NCBI RefSeq assembly: GCF_014805625.2 | Contig: NW_023998564.1 | Span: 3,414,343 to 3,478,342 of the forward strand | From: Glossina fuscipes | Lineage: Eukaryota; Arthropoda; Insecta; Diptera; Glossinidae | Length of the DNA: 64,000 bases | Direction: 5' to 3' | Part shown: positions 11,601 to 23,639 of the stretch, piece by piece | Position numbering within the stretch: the first letter of the stretch is position 1 | Layout of the letters: each line of letters starts with the position of its first letter | Notes under the pieces: model-generated | Told to the model about the DNA's origin: nothing | Seen by the model: the letters and a program-made list of their open reading frames with translations, nothing else | The model's database searches: none | Position numbers and translations under genes: made by a program

Positions 11601-13854
11601 AAAGGCTCATTATCAAAATGTTAGTAGCCTAAATTCAAAAAATCATTCTGCTTTAATAAACTCAGCGAGCACGGAGTTTCCCTGCAATGGTAGATTGCTA
11701 GATATTTACTTTGCCAATTTTCCTGAGATATGTGTTAACAATTTCCATCCAGCATTGGGTATTTCCTTTCATCACAATCATGATGGTTCGTTGAACTGTT
11801 CTAAAGTTCGAATTTTTTGAAATAAATATTATGATTTCCACAAAGTCAATATTTTATTGCTAAAATCTCATCTGCCACATATTATGCTGGATTTCGCAGC
11901 TGGAAGTATTCAAAGCTTACTATCATTGTTCTACAATATATTAAATGTAGCTATTTCTACATCCGTTCTGATCAAGCAGTCCTGTCTTCGAAGCAGGTGT
12001 AACCCGTGGTTTAATATGACAATTAGATATTACAAGAAGTTTTTCAAGAAATTTTCGAAATATGGGTCCGCTTTCGACTATTTCGTTTACTCAGCGGCAA
12101 GGCATAGATTTAATTCACTCAGCCATCAATATTATTGCAGATACCTTCAGTTCATTAAATCTTATCTGTTTGTTAATCCTACATCCTATTTTAAGTCTGT
12201 TAACTCCAAAAGAAAAATCTCCATAAATCCCTCGCATGTTTCTTTTAATGGTGCTGGGTCCTCTGATGATATTGAAACGTCAAATCTTTTTGCTGAATAC
12301 GTCCGACAAAACTTATCAACTGCTAATTCCGATTTATCAGCAAACTGCCCATATCCTATAACTAACTCTGTCTCAATTCCTAACTTCGTAATTTCGGAAG
12401 ATGACGTTTTTAAAGAGTCGAGTTATCTAAAATATAGTTTTGCGCCTGGACCTGATGGAATTCCATGATGTGTACTTAAATCTTGCGCTGTCGAGTTATA
12501 TGGTGTTATCTCAAAGATTTTCAACCAGCCTTTGAATTTAGATAATTTCCCTTTGTGTTGGAAGAGTAGTTTCTTTAATCCTTGCCCAAGTTGTTCGAAC
12601 GAATTGTGACTCAGAATTTAGCCTTTGCCATTAATTCGTATATTTCTCCGCACCAAGATGGCTTTCGGAAAGGGCGATCTGCAGCCATCAACTTGTTAGA
12701 GTTTACCTGTCATGTTTTCAAGGCTTTTTCTAGAGGCTCTTGCACAGATGTTATATACGCTGATTTAAGCAAAGTGTTTGATATGGTTAATCATAACTTA
12801 CTTATCTTTAAACTCCAAGCCTCTGGCTTCCCTTTCAATTTAGTGAAATGGATAAGCTCTTATCTGCACAATAGATCCTTCAGGGTTTTGTTTAACTTTA
12901 TCACCTCGGATGAATTCCCCGTTATATCTTGCGTACCTCATGGAAATCACTTAGGTCCCATTTTATTTAGTTTATACATTAACGATCTCCCATCGGTTGT
13001 TAATTCCAGCCAGATCTTAATGTAGGCGGATGATGTGAAAATGTTTTCTTCCTTCATTGTTGAGTCGCAACCACATCACCTTCAAGGTGATTTGGATAAT
13101 TTTGTTGCATGGTGCTCTTTGAATCTTCTGAAACTAAATCTGAGTAAATGTAAGAAGCTTTCTTTCTCAAGAAGAAAGTCATTCATTACTAAGTATTTCA
13201 TAGGTTCGCATAAGTTGGAGGACGTCGATTCGATCACAGACTTACGCGTTCTATTTGACTATAGATTAAGTTTTAACTTGTACATTGAACTCTCGTTAGG
13301 CAAAGCTATGTCCGCGCTTGGTTTTATAAAGAGGTGGTCCAAAGAGCTTGATGATCCCTTCACTTCGAAAAGGCTGTACATGTGTTTGGTTCTAACCCAC
13401 ACTCGAGTATGCCTCTGTTGTCCTTCATATAGGTGCTATGTAGATTCAATTGAATCTGTTCAAAAGCAATTCTTGCTGTTTGCTCTTAGAAATTTGGTTT
13501 GGGATTCGATTGCCTCTTCTTCCTCCCTATGAAAATAGGTTGCTTCTGCTGTCCTTACCGTCTCTTGAGAAACGTAGGTTTATTCTTGGCGTTTCCTTTG
13601 TAATCAAAGTAATAAATGGTGCTATTGACTCGCTTGCATTACTTGCTGAAATAAGCTTGATTGGCTCCAACCGCTTCTCTAGGCACTTTATCTTGGTCAA
13701 GTTTAGTCAGTGTAAATATAATTATGAGCTGTTTAATCCGCTCAGAGTCGTTTGCAAGAACCAAAATGACGTCTATCACTTATTCTCGTTATCGGACTCA
13801 TTAAAGTCCATTAAAGCAACATTGCTCAATACGTGCGATTTACCTATGTCGTAA
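11600..13854 (+). pseudogene. ORF2 of LINE copy B, endonuclease deleted, YADD box stopped
   Basis: The ORF2 start (YQNVSSLNSK) is followed within about 25 codons by CNGRLLDIYFANFPE, which in copies C and D lies some 140 codons later. The endonuclease core, including its GDFN motif, is therefore missing. Downstream are SYISPHQDGFRKGRS, CTDVIYADLSKVFD, CVPHGNHLGPILFSLYINDLP and the YADD region. In the last, TAG (13023-13025) stands in place of the Tyr codon, giving LM-stop-ADDVKMF. Thumb and C-terminal blocks continue in pieces (13035-13532, 13450-13854) to a stop at 13852. Frameshifts occur near 12470, 12580 and 13450. The protein is dead both as an endonuclease and as a polymerase. Confidence 0.85.
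13023..13025 (+). other. TAG stop replacing Tyr of the RT YADD box, copy B
   Basis: The reading is ATG-TAG-GCG-GAT-GAT, where copy A has ATG-TAT-GCT-GAT-GAT. The same TAG is present at 19601-19603 in copy C. Confidence 0.9.
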
Positions 13855-14260
13855 TTAAACTAACTTTCATTCTTAAATTCTCATTTTTTTTATTTCGAAA
13901 ACTAAATGTTGTAACGTTGTCGGTCGCCATGCGTATGCATGTCTGCAATGGTTGAGGGGTTCACTTGCAACCTGGATTTGTTCTTGTTGCGGATGTGCTT
14001 CTGTGCTAGCTGTGTAGATGCTTTTTTTCGCTCTTTTCTTTCTCTTTATTCCTCTTTATGTATACATGAATTATAATTTTTAAAATACTTTATTTTTATT
14101 ATTCTTCTTTTTTCATATCTTCCTTTATGCTGTATACTAGTTTTTAAAACAGTTGGTATAAGATTTTGTCTTCAGGTGCATTGAATTCGACTGTAATTTT
14201 CTTTAGTGGAATTTCATGTATAAATGGGTAAAAATAAATAAATAAAAATTAAAAATATTA

Positions 14261-16739
14261 TTCACTTTTTAGCTCACTTAAAGAAAAGACTATTTAAAAA
14301 AATTTTTTTATATAATTTATTTCATACTTGTTAGTGTATTACTGTTAGCGTTCTGCTCTATACGCTTTTTTATTTGGTGCCCATACCGCTTGTGATGTTT
14401 AGTTGAGAAAAAAGATTAGTCCGCCATGACATGCACCGTATACAACTTACAATTAGAACACTTATGAACCCGATATACGATTCCAATGCACATAAGTTTA
14501 GTTTGTTATTGGTCAGGATAAACAGCAAAATACATTTAATAAAGTCCGTAATTTTAGTTCTTTTTACATATAAGTGACTCATTAATTTATACGTTCAATG
14601 CAAAAATTTACTAAATAATTAACATAAGGTATTGAATCTATTTCTTACTTGAGCAGAAGTTAGTAATAAATATTGGAAAATGATTAGCGAGTCGTACAAG
14701 GGTTGCCTCTCTCTTGGTTAATATGAGTATAAAGCTCAATTTACTGAATTGAGTCCAATGTATAAGACAAACGTAAAGCTTCGCCTGACTGTTATTGTAT
14801 ATATTATAGGGTTGGGTGAGACACGTATATACACCCAAATCTTTTTTACATGGTTTTGAAATAACAAGGGTTACCAAAGAGAGCTAGTACAGTTTTTTTA
14901 TTTGAAATTTTTATTGCAGTTCGAATCCAAAAAAAAATTTCTGTTTTAATTCTAATTTGTACTGTCCCACAGAAACTTATGCATACAGCGAAAGAAAAGT
15001 ACAATTAAGGGAATACTATGATCGGAAGACGGATTATGCCCACATATGTGTTAATGACTTGCTGTATTGCTACTTGTCATTAATAAGGAACGAAATTCGT
15101 CATTTGAATCAAACACGACAGATGTATTGCGTAATTTTAATTTCAATTTTTATGTGTTGTATTGACTGATGTCTGTTCATGCAAATTTGTCTTCAACCCT
15201 CAGGCTGCAATTTTGGATATATTTTGATGAAATTTGGTACAGTGACATATTTTGACCTCAGGATGAACGCTATTGAAAATGGTTAGGTTTGGGTCATTGT
15301 TCCACCGTAAAAATAAGATAAAGAAAGCAGTAAAAGAAACTGCGGAAAAATAAGAAAAAGAAAGCGATAAGCTTAGTAGCAATCACCAAAAAGTAAAGCA
15401 ATGAAGTATTTCAGGCAGTGAAGTTTATTAAAGAACGATTAATAATCGGAAAGTTCATAGAGAGATTAATGAAAAAAGGCTGAAAACGGTAGTATCGTCG
15501 AGAGCCTTGGTGTCGAAGTGCCAGTAACAATAACTCACAACGTTTAGCTGAGTGTGTGTGTGTAATCCACATAGGAGTAGATCTATAGATGATATTTCGC
15601 GAACGAAACCTTCAGCTCTTATGCAAACACAAAGTGCCGGATTGTGCGATAACATTAACGTTAACTTGCACTTAAACGGTTTACCTTCGAAACATTTGAA
15701 CACACCAAGCCCCAAACTATAAGCCCTCTCTTTTGGATCCAATTTATGTTTCTGATAGTAGAATTTGAGGAGGATTTAGTTTAACGAAGTATACTCTCGC
15801 CTAATGTTAAAGTCAATCCAAAAATTATGGCTTATTATTCCCATTCTCCATTGAGTATTGAAATTTTAGACGAAGAAATCGAATTTTTTAAGGCAATCTC
15901 TAATTGTGTTTTAAAACTTAATTCTCGTATGACTGATGAGCATCACGAAACTGTGGCTCTTTTCTAACTTCATCTACACGGTGATTGGTCATATATCCTA
16001 TTATACCACTTACATTGTATAAAGGAGATTGAATTTTGTTCCTTAAAGCAAAAAATAGGTTGTTGCCAATAAATGCAGCAGGTACGTTTTTAGTAAACGA
16101 ACAGACGAAGTAGAACAGAATGTCTCAATTTTTGCTAATGATCTTCGCTGACCTTCTAATGTACCCTAATTTAACGCGTTCTGGCTCAACCTCTAGGCAG
16201 TTATCAGCTAAAATTGCAATTAAGGTTTCTTATAATTTACAATGTAAATTTTGTTAGTATACTTTGACTATGCATTGAATAATTTAGTCATATTTCCTTT
16301 TTACAGTTTTGTTTGCAAATCTTGCCGAAAGCAACTTTATATTCCTACTGGCACATCAATTCTAACTATGAGAAATTAGTACTTTTGTGTAATCGTACTA
16401 TCTCACGGCCAAACTAAAAGCAATCTAAACTAATTTGACAAGCAATGTTAAAAAGTAAGATAATAGTAGGTTTGGCTTTAAGGAGGATGTTAAAGTACAC
16501 TGAAAAATAATATTGGAGCGTAATGACATATGTGATTTGTACAATCCCGAATGCCTGCACACTCTCCATACTGTTACCAACTACCGCAGCGTCGCACTCT
16601 CCTGGATTTTTAAAACGATATTCACCACGTAGTAGAACCTTTCAACCAGCTAACTCTCATATTTTCACAAGAGAATTTTGTAAATCTAAACTTTTTTTGA
16701 TATTGTTTCGATTTACTAATAAGACATGTGTGATATAGT
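14261..16739. other. Intergenic or intronic DNA between two LINE copies
   Basis: No known gene is recognised. A minus-strand frame at 15455-15742 (95 codons) has less biased composition than its surroundings but no recognisable motif. A decayed family R-like piece (tgaaatttggtacagtgaca) lies at 15180-15300. A pyrimidine tract with 'cctttttacag' at 16295-16305 resembles a splice acceptor, followed by about 36 open codons that I cannot identify. Confidence 0.4.
15827..15967 (+). CDS. Short unidentified ORF (46 codons)
   Basis: From ATG 15827 to TAA 15965-15967 the frame begins MAYYSHSPLSIEILDEEIEF and ends DEHHETVALF. The composition is balanced (acidic, His and Ser residues) and unlike the Phe/Ile/Lys/Leu-rich chance frames nearby. 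No domain, signal peptide or membrane segment is evident. The sequence after it up to about 16230 also has fragments of protein-like composition, so this may be part of a decayed transposon protein rather than a micropeptide gene. I do not recognise the family. Confidence 0.15.
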   Translation: MAYYSHSPLSIEILDEEIEFFKAISNCVLKLNSRMTDEHHETVALF

Positions 16740-17160
16740 CAGTCTGGCAACTGACGCGCGTGAGCTCGTACGCTTTTGTTAGTTTTATTGCTAAAATTTT
16801 TTTGTTTTCGTTTTATACGCGTTTAAAACTGGGTTTATATGAAAGTATAAAAGATTTGAACGTGTACATTCACTACATTAAAATTTTTGTGATTTCCATT
16901 TTGGTTCTTGCGGTTAGCACTTGTGATCGCAATAGTAAAACTCTTTCGAGTCTTTTCTAGTTTTTTCCTTTGAGTTTTTTTTCTTTTTTTATTTTCTTCC
17001 TTTGGTGTGAATAGATTTTCTCTTGGCTTGTTTACCGTTGCTTCAGTAGTGTAGATCTTCCGTTAATTTAAGAGAAAATTTAAGAGAAAATTTTTCTGAT
17101 ATGTATTCTCTCTTTTTTTTTCTTGCTTCCAGTTTGGTTTTACTTTCTCTTGTTCTTCCG

Positions 17161-17720
17161 TTTTAAGCTACGCTGAAGTGGGAAGCGTATCTCCGCCCAG
17201 GGCCGCCACTCACTCTAATCAAGCGCCATCGCCTAAAAATAATAAAGAGAAAAATAAATCATCCTCTCCCCATGGCTGTTCGAATGTGAACGCTGGTCAC
17301 CAGAATGGGCAAGTCGCACAAGCTGCTGGTGCAAGGGCGATAACGCCATCTATATTCTCCCCAACTCTAAACTCCCCAACCGTGAACCCTCCTGTTCCAA
17401 CTAATAATATTTGCTTGACGGCAGTTCCTCCCAGAAAAGCAATATTTGTGTCAAGACTGGCACCTGAAATATCGGTGGATAACATAGAAAGTTATTTGGC
17501 GGCGAAAGTCCCATCAGTCAACTTAAAGCGCATTAGCATTTTCAAAATGGCTCCTTCTCAAGCTAGGACAATCTCCTCTTTTAAAATACTAGTTCCGACT
17601 GAAAACAGTGATATGTAGTTAAACAAACCACTTTGGCCAGTAGGATACTTGATTAAGGAATTTGTGCCTTGAGACCGTCCCCGTAATACCAAAGCAACAG
17701 TCTTATCGCCTTCAAAAAGC
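17161..17720 (+). pseudogene. ORF1 C-terminal part, LINE copy C
   Basis: Encodes the Ser/Pro-rich linker (GSVSPPRAATHSNQAPSP) and the C-terminal domain with LTAVPPRKAIFVSRLAPEIS, DNIESYLAAKVPSVNLKRIS and SSFKILVPTENSDM. The frame stops at 17616-17618 (TAG), where copy F continues LLNKPLWPVGSLI, so the domain is cut before its end. No start codon of its own is apparent; the N-terminal zinc-finger part is missing. The C-terminal domain has the length and pattern of an RNA-binding module, but I cannot assign a fold with certainty. Confidence 0.75.
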
Positions 17721-17739
17721 TAAATTTTTCTTCAGGCCA

Positions 17740-20411
17740 ATCATCTCTCATTTATTAAAATCTTAGGGGCCTTAAATCAAAAATTCGTTCTACTCTTCTA
17801 AATTCAGTGAGCACGGAGTTTTTCTGTTTGGCCTTCACCGAAACTTGGCTAAAACCCGATCTTCATTCGTCGGAACTTCTTCAGAATTCTTTCCAAGTCT
17901 TCAGAAAGGATCGAGTGAATCGCATTTGTGGTGGTGTATTAATTGCCATATCTGCGTCAGTCCCGTCCAATTTAATTGAATTTCCCACTTCTCCTGACGT
18001 TGAATTTATCACCATTCGTGCGACAAAGCCTTGTAAACAGCTATTTGTAACCTGCTCCTATATTCCCACAAATTCTGATATATCTCCATTTACAAGAAAC
18101 ACGCTGCCCTCATTTGTGAAGTGGCCAAGCGGTCTAGACTTAACGATTTGGTCGTTGCATTGGGTGACTTCAACTTGCCTCAAGTCACATGGTGTAACAG
18201 TGAACGTCTAATAAGGCTGTTGTGTTCTTTAATGAATTGTTTGATCATAATTTGGTTCAATATAATCCTACCCCTAATTGTAATGGTAGACTGCTTGATC
18301 TCTGCTTTGCCAACTTTCCTGAGATTAACGTAAATCGTTGTCCACCTTTTAGTTTACCTGAGGGCCCTTATCATCCATCAATGTGCATTTCCTTTCAACA
18401 TATGAATGGTGGTTCGTTGAACTGCCTTAATCAAACTTTTTTAAATAAATCTTATGATTTTCATAAAATCAATATTGTATTGCTAAAACATCGTCTTTCA
18501 CATATGAGGCCTGATTGCTCAACAGGAAGTATTGAAAGCTTATTGTCATCGTTCTACATCACATTAAATCTAGCTATTGCTGCATCTGCTCCGATTAAGC
18601 AGTGCCGACCTCGAAGCAGTTGTCCACCCCCGGCTTAATAAGACAATTAAATATTACAAGAATAGAAAAAACACGCTATTCAAAATATATTCGAAAAGTA
18701 TATGTAAAAATATATAAAAATACTTTTTTAAATTTGCTAACTCGAAAAGAAAAACTTCCGCGTATCCCTCGCATGTTTCTTTTAATGGCTCTGATTCCTC
18801 GGATGGTTTTGAAATCTCAAATCTCTTTGCTGAATACTTCCGACGAAACTTTACGGCTGCTAATTCCGATTTATCAGCAAACTATCCTTATCCTATAACT
18901 AATTTGGTTTCAATTTCCATTTTGGTTATTTCTGAAAATGATGTTTTTAAAGGGTTGGGCTCTCTAAAATATAGTTGTGCGCCTGGAACTAAAGGAATTC
19001 CATCAAGTGTACTTAAATCTTGCGTTGTCGAGTTATGTGGTGTGATCTCAAAGATTTTTAACCTGTCTTTGAATTTAGGTGTTTTTCCTTCGTGTTGGAA
19101 GAGTAGTTTCCTTATTCCTATCCACAAGAGTGGAAGTAGACAATTTGTTGAGAACTACAGAGACATAGCCAAGTTGAGTGTCTTGCCCAAGTTGTTCGAG
19201 CGAATTGTTACTCAGCATTTGGCCTTTGCCATTAATTCTTATACTTTTCCGCACCAGCCCGGATTTCGGAAAGGGCGATCTACAGTCACTAGCTTGTTAG
19301 AGTTTGCTTGTCATGTTTTCAAGGCTTTTTCTAGTGGCTCTCGCACAGATGTGATATGCACTGGTTTAAGCAAAGTGTTTGATATGGTTAACGATAACTT
19401 ACTTATCTTTAATCTCCAAGCCTCTGCTTTCCCTTTCTTATCTGCACAACATATCCTTCAGGGTTTTGTTCAACTTTATCACCTCGGATGAATTCCCCGT
19501 TATATCTGGCGTACCTCAAGGCAGTCACTTAGGTCCCATTTTGTTTAGTTTATTCATTAATGATCTTCCATCGATGGTTAATTCCAGCTAGATCTTAATG
19601 TAGGCGGATGATGTGAAACTGTTTTCTTCCTTCTCTGTTGAATCGCAATCACATCAGCTTCAAGGTGACTTGGATAATTTTGTTATGCATGGTGCTCTGT
19701 GAATCTTCTGAAACTAAATCTGAGTAAATATAAGAAGCTTTCTTTCTCAAGAAGAAAGTCTTTCATTACTCAGTATTTCATAGATTAGGCGTTCTATTTG
19801 ACCATAGGTTACGTTTCATGTTGGATATTGAGCTCTCAATAAGCAAAGCTAGGTCCGCCCTTGGTTTTATAAAAGGGTGGTCCAAAAAGGTTGATGATCC
19901 CTACATTACGAAAAGGCTGTACATGCGTTTGGTTTGACCCATACTCGAGTATGCCTCTGTTGTGCGGTTTCCTTCATATAGGTGCTATGTAGATTCAATT
20001 GAATCTGTTCAAAACCAATTCTTGCTGTTTGCCCTTAGAAATTTGGGTTGGGATTCGATTGCCTCCCTTCCTCCCTATGAAAATAGGTTGCTTCTGCTGT
20101 CCTTACCGTCTCTTGAGAAACGTGGATTTGTTCTTGGCGTTTCCTTTGTAATCAAAGTAATAAATGGTGCTATTGACTCGCCTTTATTACTTGGTGAAAT
20201 AAGCTTTAATGTCCCTAACCGCTTCTCTAGGCACTTTATCTTGGTGAAGCTTAGTCAGTGTAAATATAATTATGAGCTGTTTAATCCGTTCACAGTAGTT
20301 TGCAAGAACGTAAATGACGTCTATCACTTATGCTCGTTATCGGACTCTTTAAAGTCCATTAAAGCAACATTGCTTAATACGCGCGATTTACCTATGTCGT
20401 ATTTAAACTAG
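17740..20411 (+). pseudogene. ORF2 (endonuclease plus reverse transcriptase), LINE copy C
   Basis: The APE-type endonuclease starts with SVSTEFFCLAFTETWLKPD; the TET Glu is the expected metal ligand. It continues through ICGGVLIAISA and, after a frameshift near 18085, NDLVVALGDFNLPQVTW (GDFN motif) near 18130-18190. The linker region is at 18222-18638. RT blocks follow from about 18904: SFLIPIHKSGSRQ, NYRDIAKLSVLPKLFERIV, HQPGFRKGRS, RTDVICTGLSKVFD and ISGVPQGSHLGPILF. Then NSS-stop-ILM-stop-ADDVKLF has stops at about 19590 and at 19601-19603, the latter replacing the catalytic Tyr. The C-terminal part 19962-20411 ends LPMSYLN. The element is inactive, but most domains are still readable. Confidence 0.85.
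19601..19603 (+). other. TAG stop replacing Tyr of the RT YADD box, copy C
   Basis: The reading is ATG-TAG-GCG-GAT-GAT, exactly as in copy B at 13023-13025. Copy A retains the Tyr codon. Confidence 0.9.
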
Positions 20412-20730
20412 CTTTTATCCTTAAAAAGTCGTTACGTTTCGAAAGTGAATTATTGTCAATTTATTATCGGTTTCCAGGCTTATGCATATTTGCGATGGGT
20501 TAGGGGTTCATTTGCAATTTGGTCCTGTACCGGTTGTAAGTGTGGCTCTATGCTGGTTGTGTACATGCTTTTTTTCTTTTTTTTTCCTTCTTATTTGTTT
20601 TATTGTACTTATACTAAGTTTTATTGTTAATTTAATATATATGTTGCTTTAAGTGCCAATTGAACTCAACTGTTATTCGTTTAGTTGAGTTTCACGCATA
20701 ATAAGAATTAAAATAAATAAATAAATAAAG

Positions 20731-20825
20731 AAGGAACGACGAAGGACGAAAAGGAAAGAAAAATGAATAAAGCGGTGAGAGAAGGAGGGTAAAAGAGTAA
20801 AAGAAGAAGAAGGAACATTATAGTC
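20731..20825. repeat. Purine-rich GA tract
   Basis: About 95 bases are almost all A and G on the + strand (aaggaacgacgaaggacgaa and onward), immediately after the LINE C tail. It is probably simple sequence grown from the A-rich tail. GA-rich DNA can bind GAGA-type factors, but nothing here shows a function. Confidence 0.6.
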
Positions 20826-21100
20826 GGGGAAAGCCGGGTATTAGATATCCTATACCACTTGGTCTAATATAACTTATCGCTCGTTTTGGTAATGATACAC
20901 CAAAAATTACGCATCATTTTCATGCAAGGCCGCTTATTTTAAGAATTCTTACATTCGATCCATATCCAAAAAATAGGTGGTTCAAAATCGTTAACGTTGA
21001 TTTTTTATATCAACTTGCTATTATCGACAAATTTGCACCATGAAGTATTAAAAATTATACGCTTTTATTATAAAGATTCAGTTTTCATAGAAGCGGTTAT
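20826..21100 (+). repeat. Dispersed repeat family R, 5' part
   Basis: The order 'ttatcgctcgttttggtaatgatacacc', 'aaaaattacgcat.attttcatgcaaggc' and 'ttgctattatcgacaaatttgcaccatgaagtattaaaaatt' is also seen at 24780-25000, 27700-28000 and 32890-33360. It is non-coding and decayed. Confidence 0.5.
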
Positions 21101-22140
21101 ATGAGAGAACAAAAATAAAAAAGTTACCTCATCCACAGGAAATTTTTCACGCCAATTTAGTATGTTCAAATACTATTACAAAGTGAGTTTTATCGACAAA
21201 TTTAAAAAATTGCGTATCAAAATACAATAGCATATCAAAATTTAATTTTTCGTCAAAATCTTTGTAACGCCTTGAGCCAAGTTTCAAGAACACACTAACT
21301 CATTTAGCTAAAGCAAATTTTCCACGATTGCTTTTTGAAATGAACTTAGGAATGTCTATCGGTCAGTCTGGTCAGCTAATTATTAAAAGCATCATTACGA
21401 TCTCAGGACTGAACTCCAATCAAAAAAATTTTTCTGTTACTTTTTTTAGATTCCACTGGACTGGGTTCGAAAATCGCCCAAATCGACGAACATCCATGCG
21501 GTGTTTTGAAAAACTTTACTTGAAGAGGAGTAAAATCCCCGTCTCAAGTTTAAAGCCCGACCAAACTGACAACTGACAATTACTTCTTTCAAAAATGCAA
21601 AAAAATCATACACAAACAACATTGCTTAAAAGGTCTATATTTGGGTGTATCAGACTTAGCACAACTTATATTATTCTTCATCCATTCGGATCATAAGGTA
21701 CACTTTGTTATCATATTAATGCTTAGATTTGAGGCGTCGGAAAAAAAGACGGATGGATAACCGATTTTAGTTATTTTATTTATTTATATGGGTCTTTCCA
21801 TCCTATCCAAAATTTTTGCATTCAGATTTATGCCAAAATATTATTTTTCCTACATTTTCGACAAGAAATATTAAAAATTGCAATTTCCTTTTATGCAAAA
21901 TTTTTTTTTGAAAATAAAATAAGAAACGGTCGTACAAGAGTTCGATTCCGATAGGTTTCATCCTTGACTCAACACAAATCAATGCATTAATTTCAGGTGG
22001 AGAAACAGTTCTAGCTAACACCAGCCCTTATGCACTTAATTCAAATTCGTGCAAAGAAAAAACGAGAAAAAAACACTGCAGGTGAGCATGGCCTATCATT
22101 AATTACTCCGCACCACTTCACTTAGTGCAGTTATCCATAC
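21101..22140. other. Mosaic of decayed family R fragments
   Basis: Pieces of family R appear in both orientations. For example, 'cttgactcaacacaaatcaatg' and 'cggtcgtacaagagttcgattc' near 21920-21990 run on the minus strand. No protein is recognised. Confidence 0.4.
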
Positions 22141-22785
22141 GACCACTTTTGAAGTTAGGTTAAGTATTGAAAATGGCCGAAAAAAATGGTGGAAAAAGTG
22201 GTGCGACTGTGGGACATTTTCAATAGCACTCGTCCACATTAATATACTACATTTTGTCAAAATAGTTCAAACATTGCGGCCTATGTGACGGAAATATTCA
22301 ATATATTGAGAGTTAGACCTTCTTACCATATCAAGATTCAGTTTTCATAGAAATGGTTATCTGAGAAGGGGTTCAAAAAATTGCCTCAGCCGGTACAAAA
22401 GTTTTACACCAATTTAGTATTCCGGAATACCACTATATAGGCACTTTTGTCGAGAAATTTGGAAAATTAATATGTTTCCATATAACTACTTTTCAAAATA
22501 GGGCTTTATATGGAAAGTGATAAAAGAAATGGATTGACCCGAACCATTTTCCATGGCGTTTGTTCTTGAGTCAAAGCACATCAGTATAGCAAATCACATC
22601 AAAATATTTCAAAAATTGCGACATGTAGTCTGAACGCAAGAAATCAAAACCAAAGAACGGACGAATTGGCGCTAAGATCGGCTAAGAACGATCGGTTTAT
22701 GTCAAACCCTTCAGGGCATTGCATATATCCGCGCACCTTTAATATACCCTTGTACGACAAACGTTGCGGGGTATAATAGCAAAAG
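22141..22785 (+). repeat. Dispersed repeat family R, 3' part with terminus
   Basis: Contains the core 'ttgacccgaaccattttcc', 'gttcttgagtcaaagcacatcagtat' and 'aatatttcaaaaattgcgac', and ends 'cccttgtacgacaaacgttgcggggtataa'. The ending matches, with changes, the ends at 28620-28642 and 50405-50435, which defines a common 3' terminus. Confidence 0.6.
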
Positions 22786-23639
22786 TGTCTCTCAATATTT
22801 TTTTGCCAACTCTTACATTCCCCTCAATTCTCTTACTGCAAAAGTATACATTTCTTTATTCAATATTCTCTTTTTTTTTTTAAATTTTATACATGGCATA
22901 ATCAAATGTTTTTGTAAGAAAAAGATAAAAAGTCCTTAAGCCAACAGAGATGGGTAAGGCATTTTTTTGGCTACTCGAGACATAGAACTTAATTGGTATT
23001 TAAAGGCAGAAAAACCTGCTGTTAAGAAATTTGATCTGCTAACGCCACCATGAATAATTCCAATGCCTTTTTAGCGAATGGTGAAGGCAGGAAAATCTTA
23101 TACTAAAACTACAAAAGTTACTAGGATTATGATGAGCTAATCGAACTCCTTTTAATAGGTAGCCGATGAAAAATGTGTTTACAACTATTTTAACCAGAAA
23201 ATCATTAAATACAAAGAAGATCCCAAAAGAAAACGTAAAAGCAAACCTAACGGGGCAATCTTAAAATGAAAAAAATTAAATGAAAGAAAACCGGTATAGC
23301 TTGTCGATATTAATGCAAATATTAATAATGAACAGAAATTGAGAAGCAATAAAGTAAAATGTATGCAAAACTGAACAAAAAATATAAGTAAATAAATAAA
23401 CAAAAGTTGAAAAATGCAGCACAAATATTTGTAAAAATGTTTGCAAACAAAACAAATTAAAAAAAAAAAAATTTATGTTAAGTGTATTTTTCAATCGAGT
23501 GTTAATATTTCATCATTAGTAACATTGGCTTATTGCAATTATTTCTCTTTCTACATACCCTCTTTCTCCATCCACTCTCTAAACGCGTACGATATGAGGC
23601 GCGTAAGCATTTTGCTGCAACCGCCGTAATTTTTCGTTT
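22786..23639. other. AT-rich DNA, nothing recognised
   Basis: No convincing exon. The minus-strand open frames near 23185-23494 are Phe/Leu-rich chance frames. Confidence 0.45.

Larger units (their letters stand above)
10470..14260 (+). mobile_element. LINE copy B, longest ORF1-bearing copy
   Basis: A nearly end-to-end non-LTR retrotransposon in + orientation. It has a short 5' leader, an ORF1 with a zinc-finger-like start, ORF2 with remnant endonuclease, reverse transcriptase and C-terminal region, a 3'UTR, and an AAATAAATAAATAAA tail at 14230-14250. An internal deletion at about 11682 removes most of the endonuclease. Stops and frameshifts are spread through both ORFs. The 5' boundary near 10470 is approximate, and I could not identify target-site duplications. 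Confidence 0.85.
16740..20730 (+). mobile_element. LINE copy C, near full length with ORF1 N-terminus missing
   Basis: A + strand copy of the same LINE family. The stretch from 16740 (cagtctggcaactgacgcgc) through a T-rich leader to about 17160 looks like a retrotransposon 5'UTR. It joins directly to the middle of ORF1 (AGCTACGCTGAAGTGGGAAG), so the zinc-finger-coding start present in copy B is absent. ORF2 runs from about 17740 to 20411, followed by a 3'UTR that has diverged strongly from copies A and B and an AAATAAATAAATAAATAAA tail at 20710-20728. Both ORFs carry stops and frameshifts. Confidence 0.85.

Noticed and set aside
15455..15742. Minus-strand 95-codon frame as a gene
   Set aside because: Composition is passable, but there is no motif, no splice support and no homolog that I recognise.
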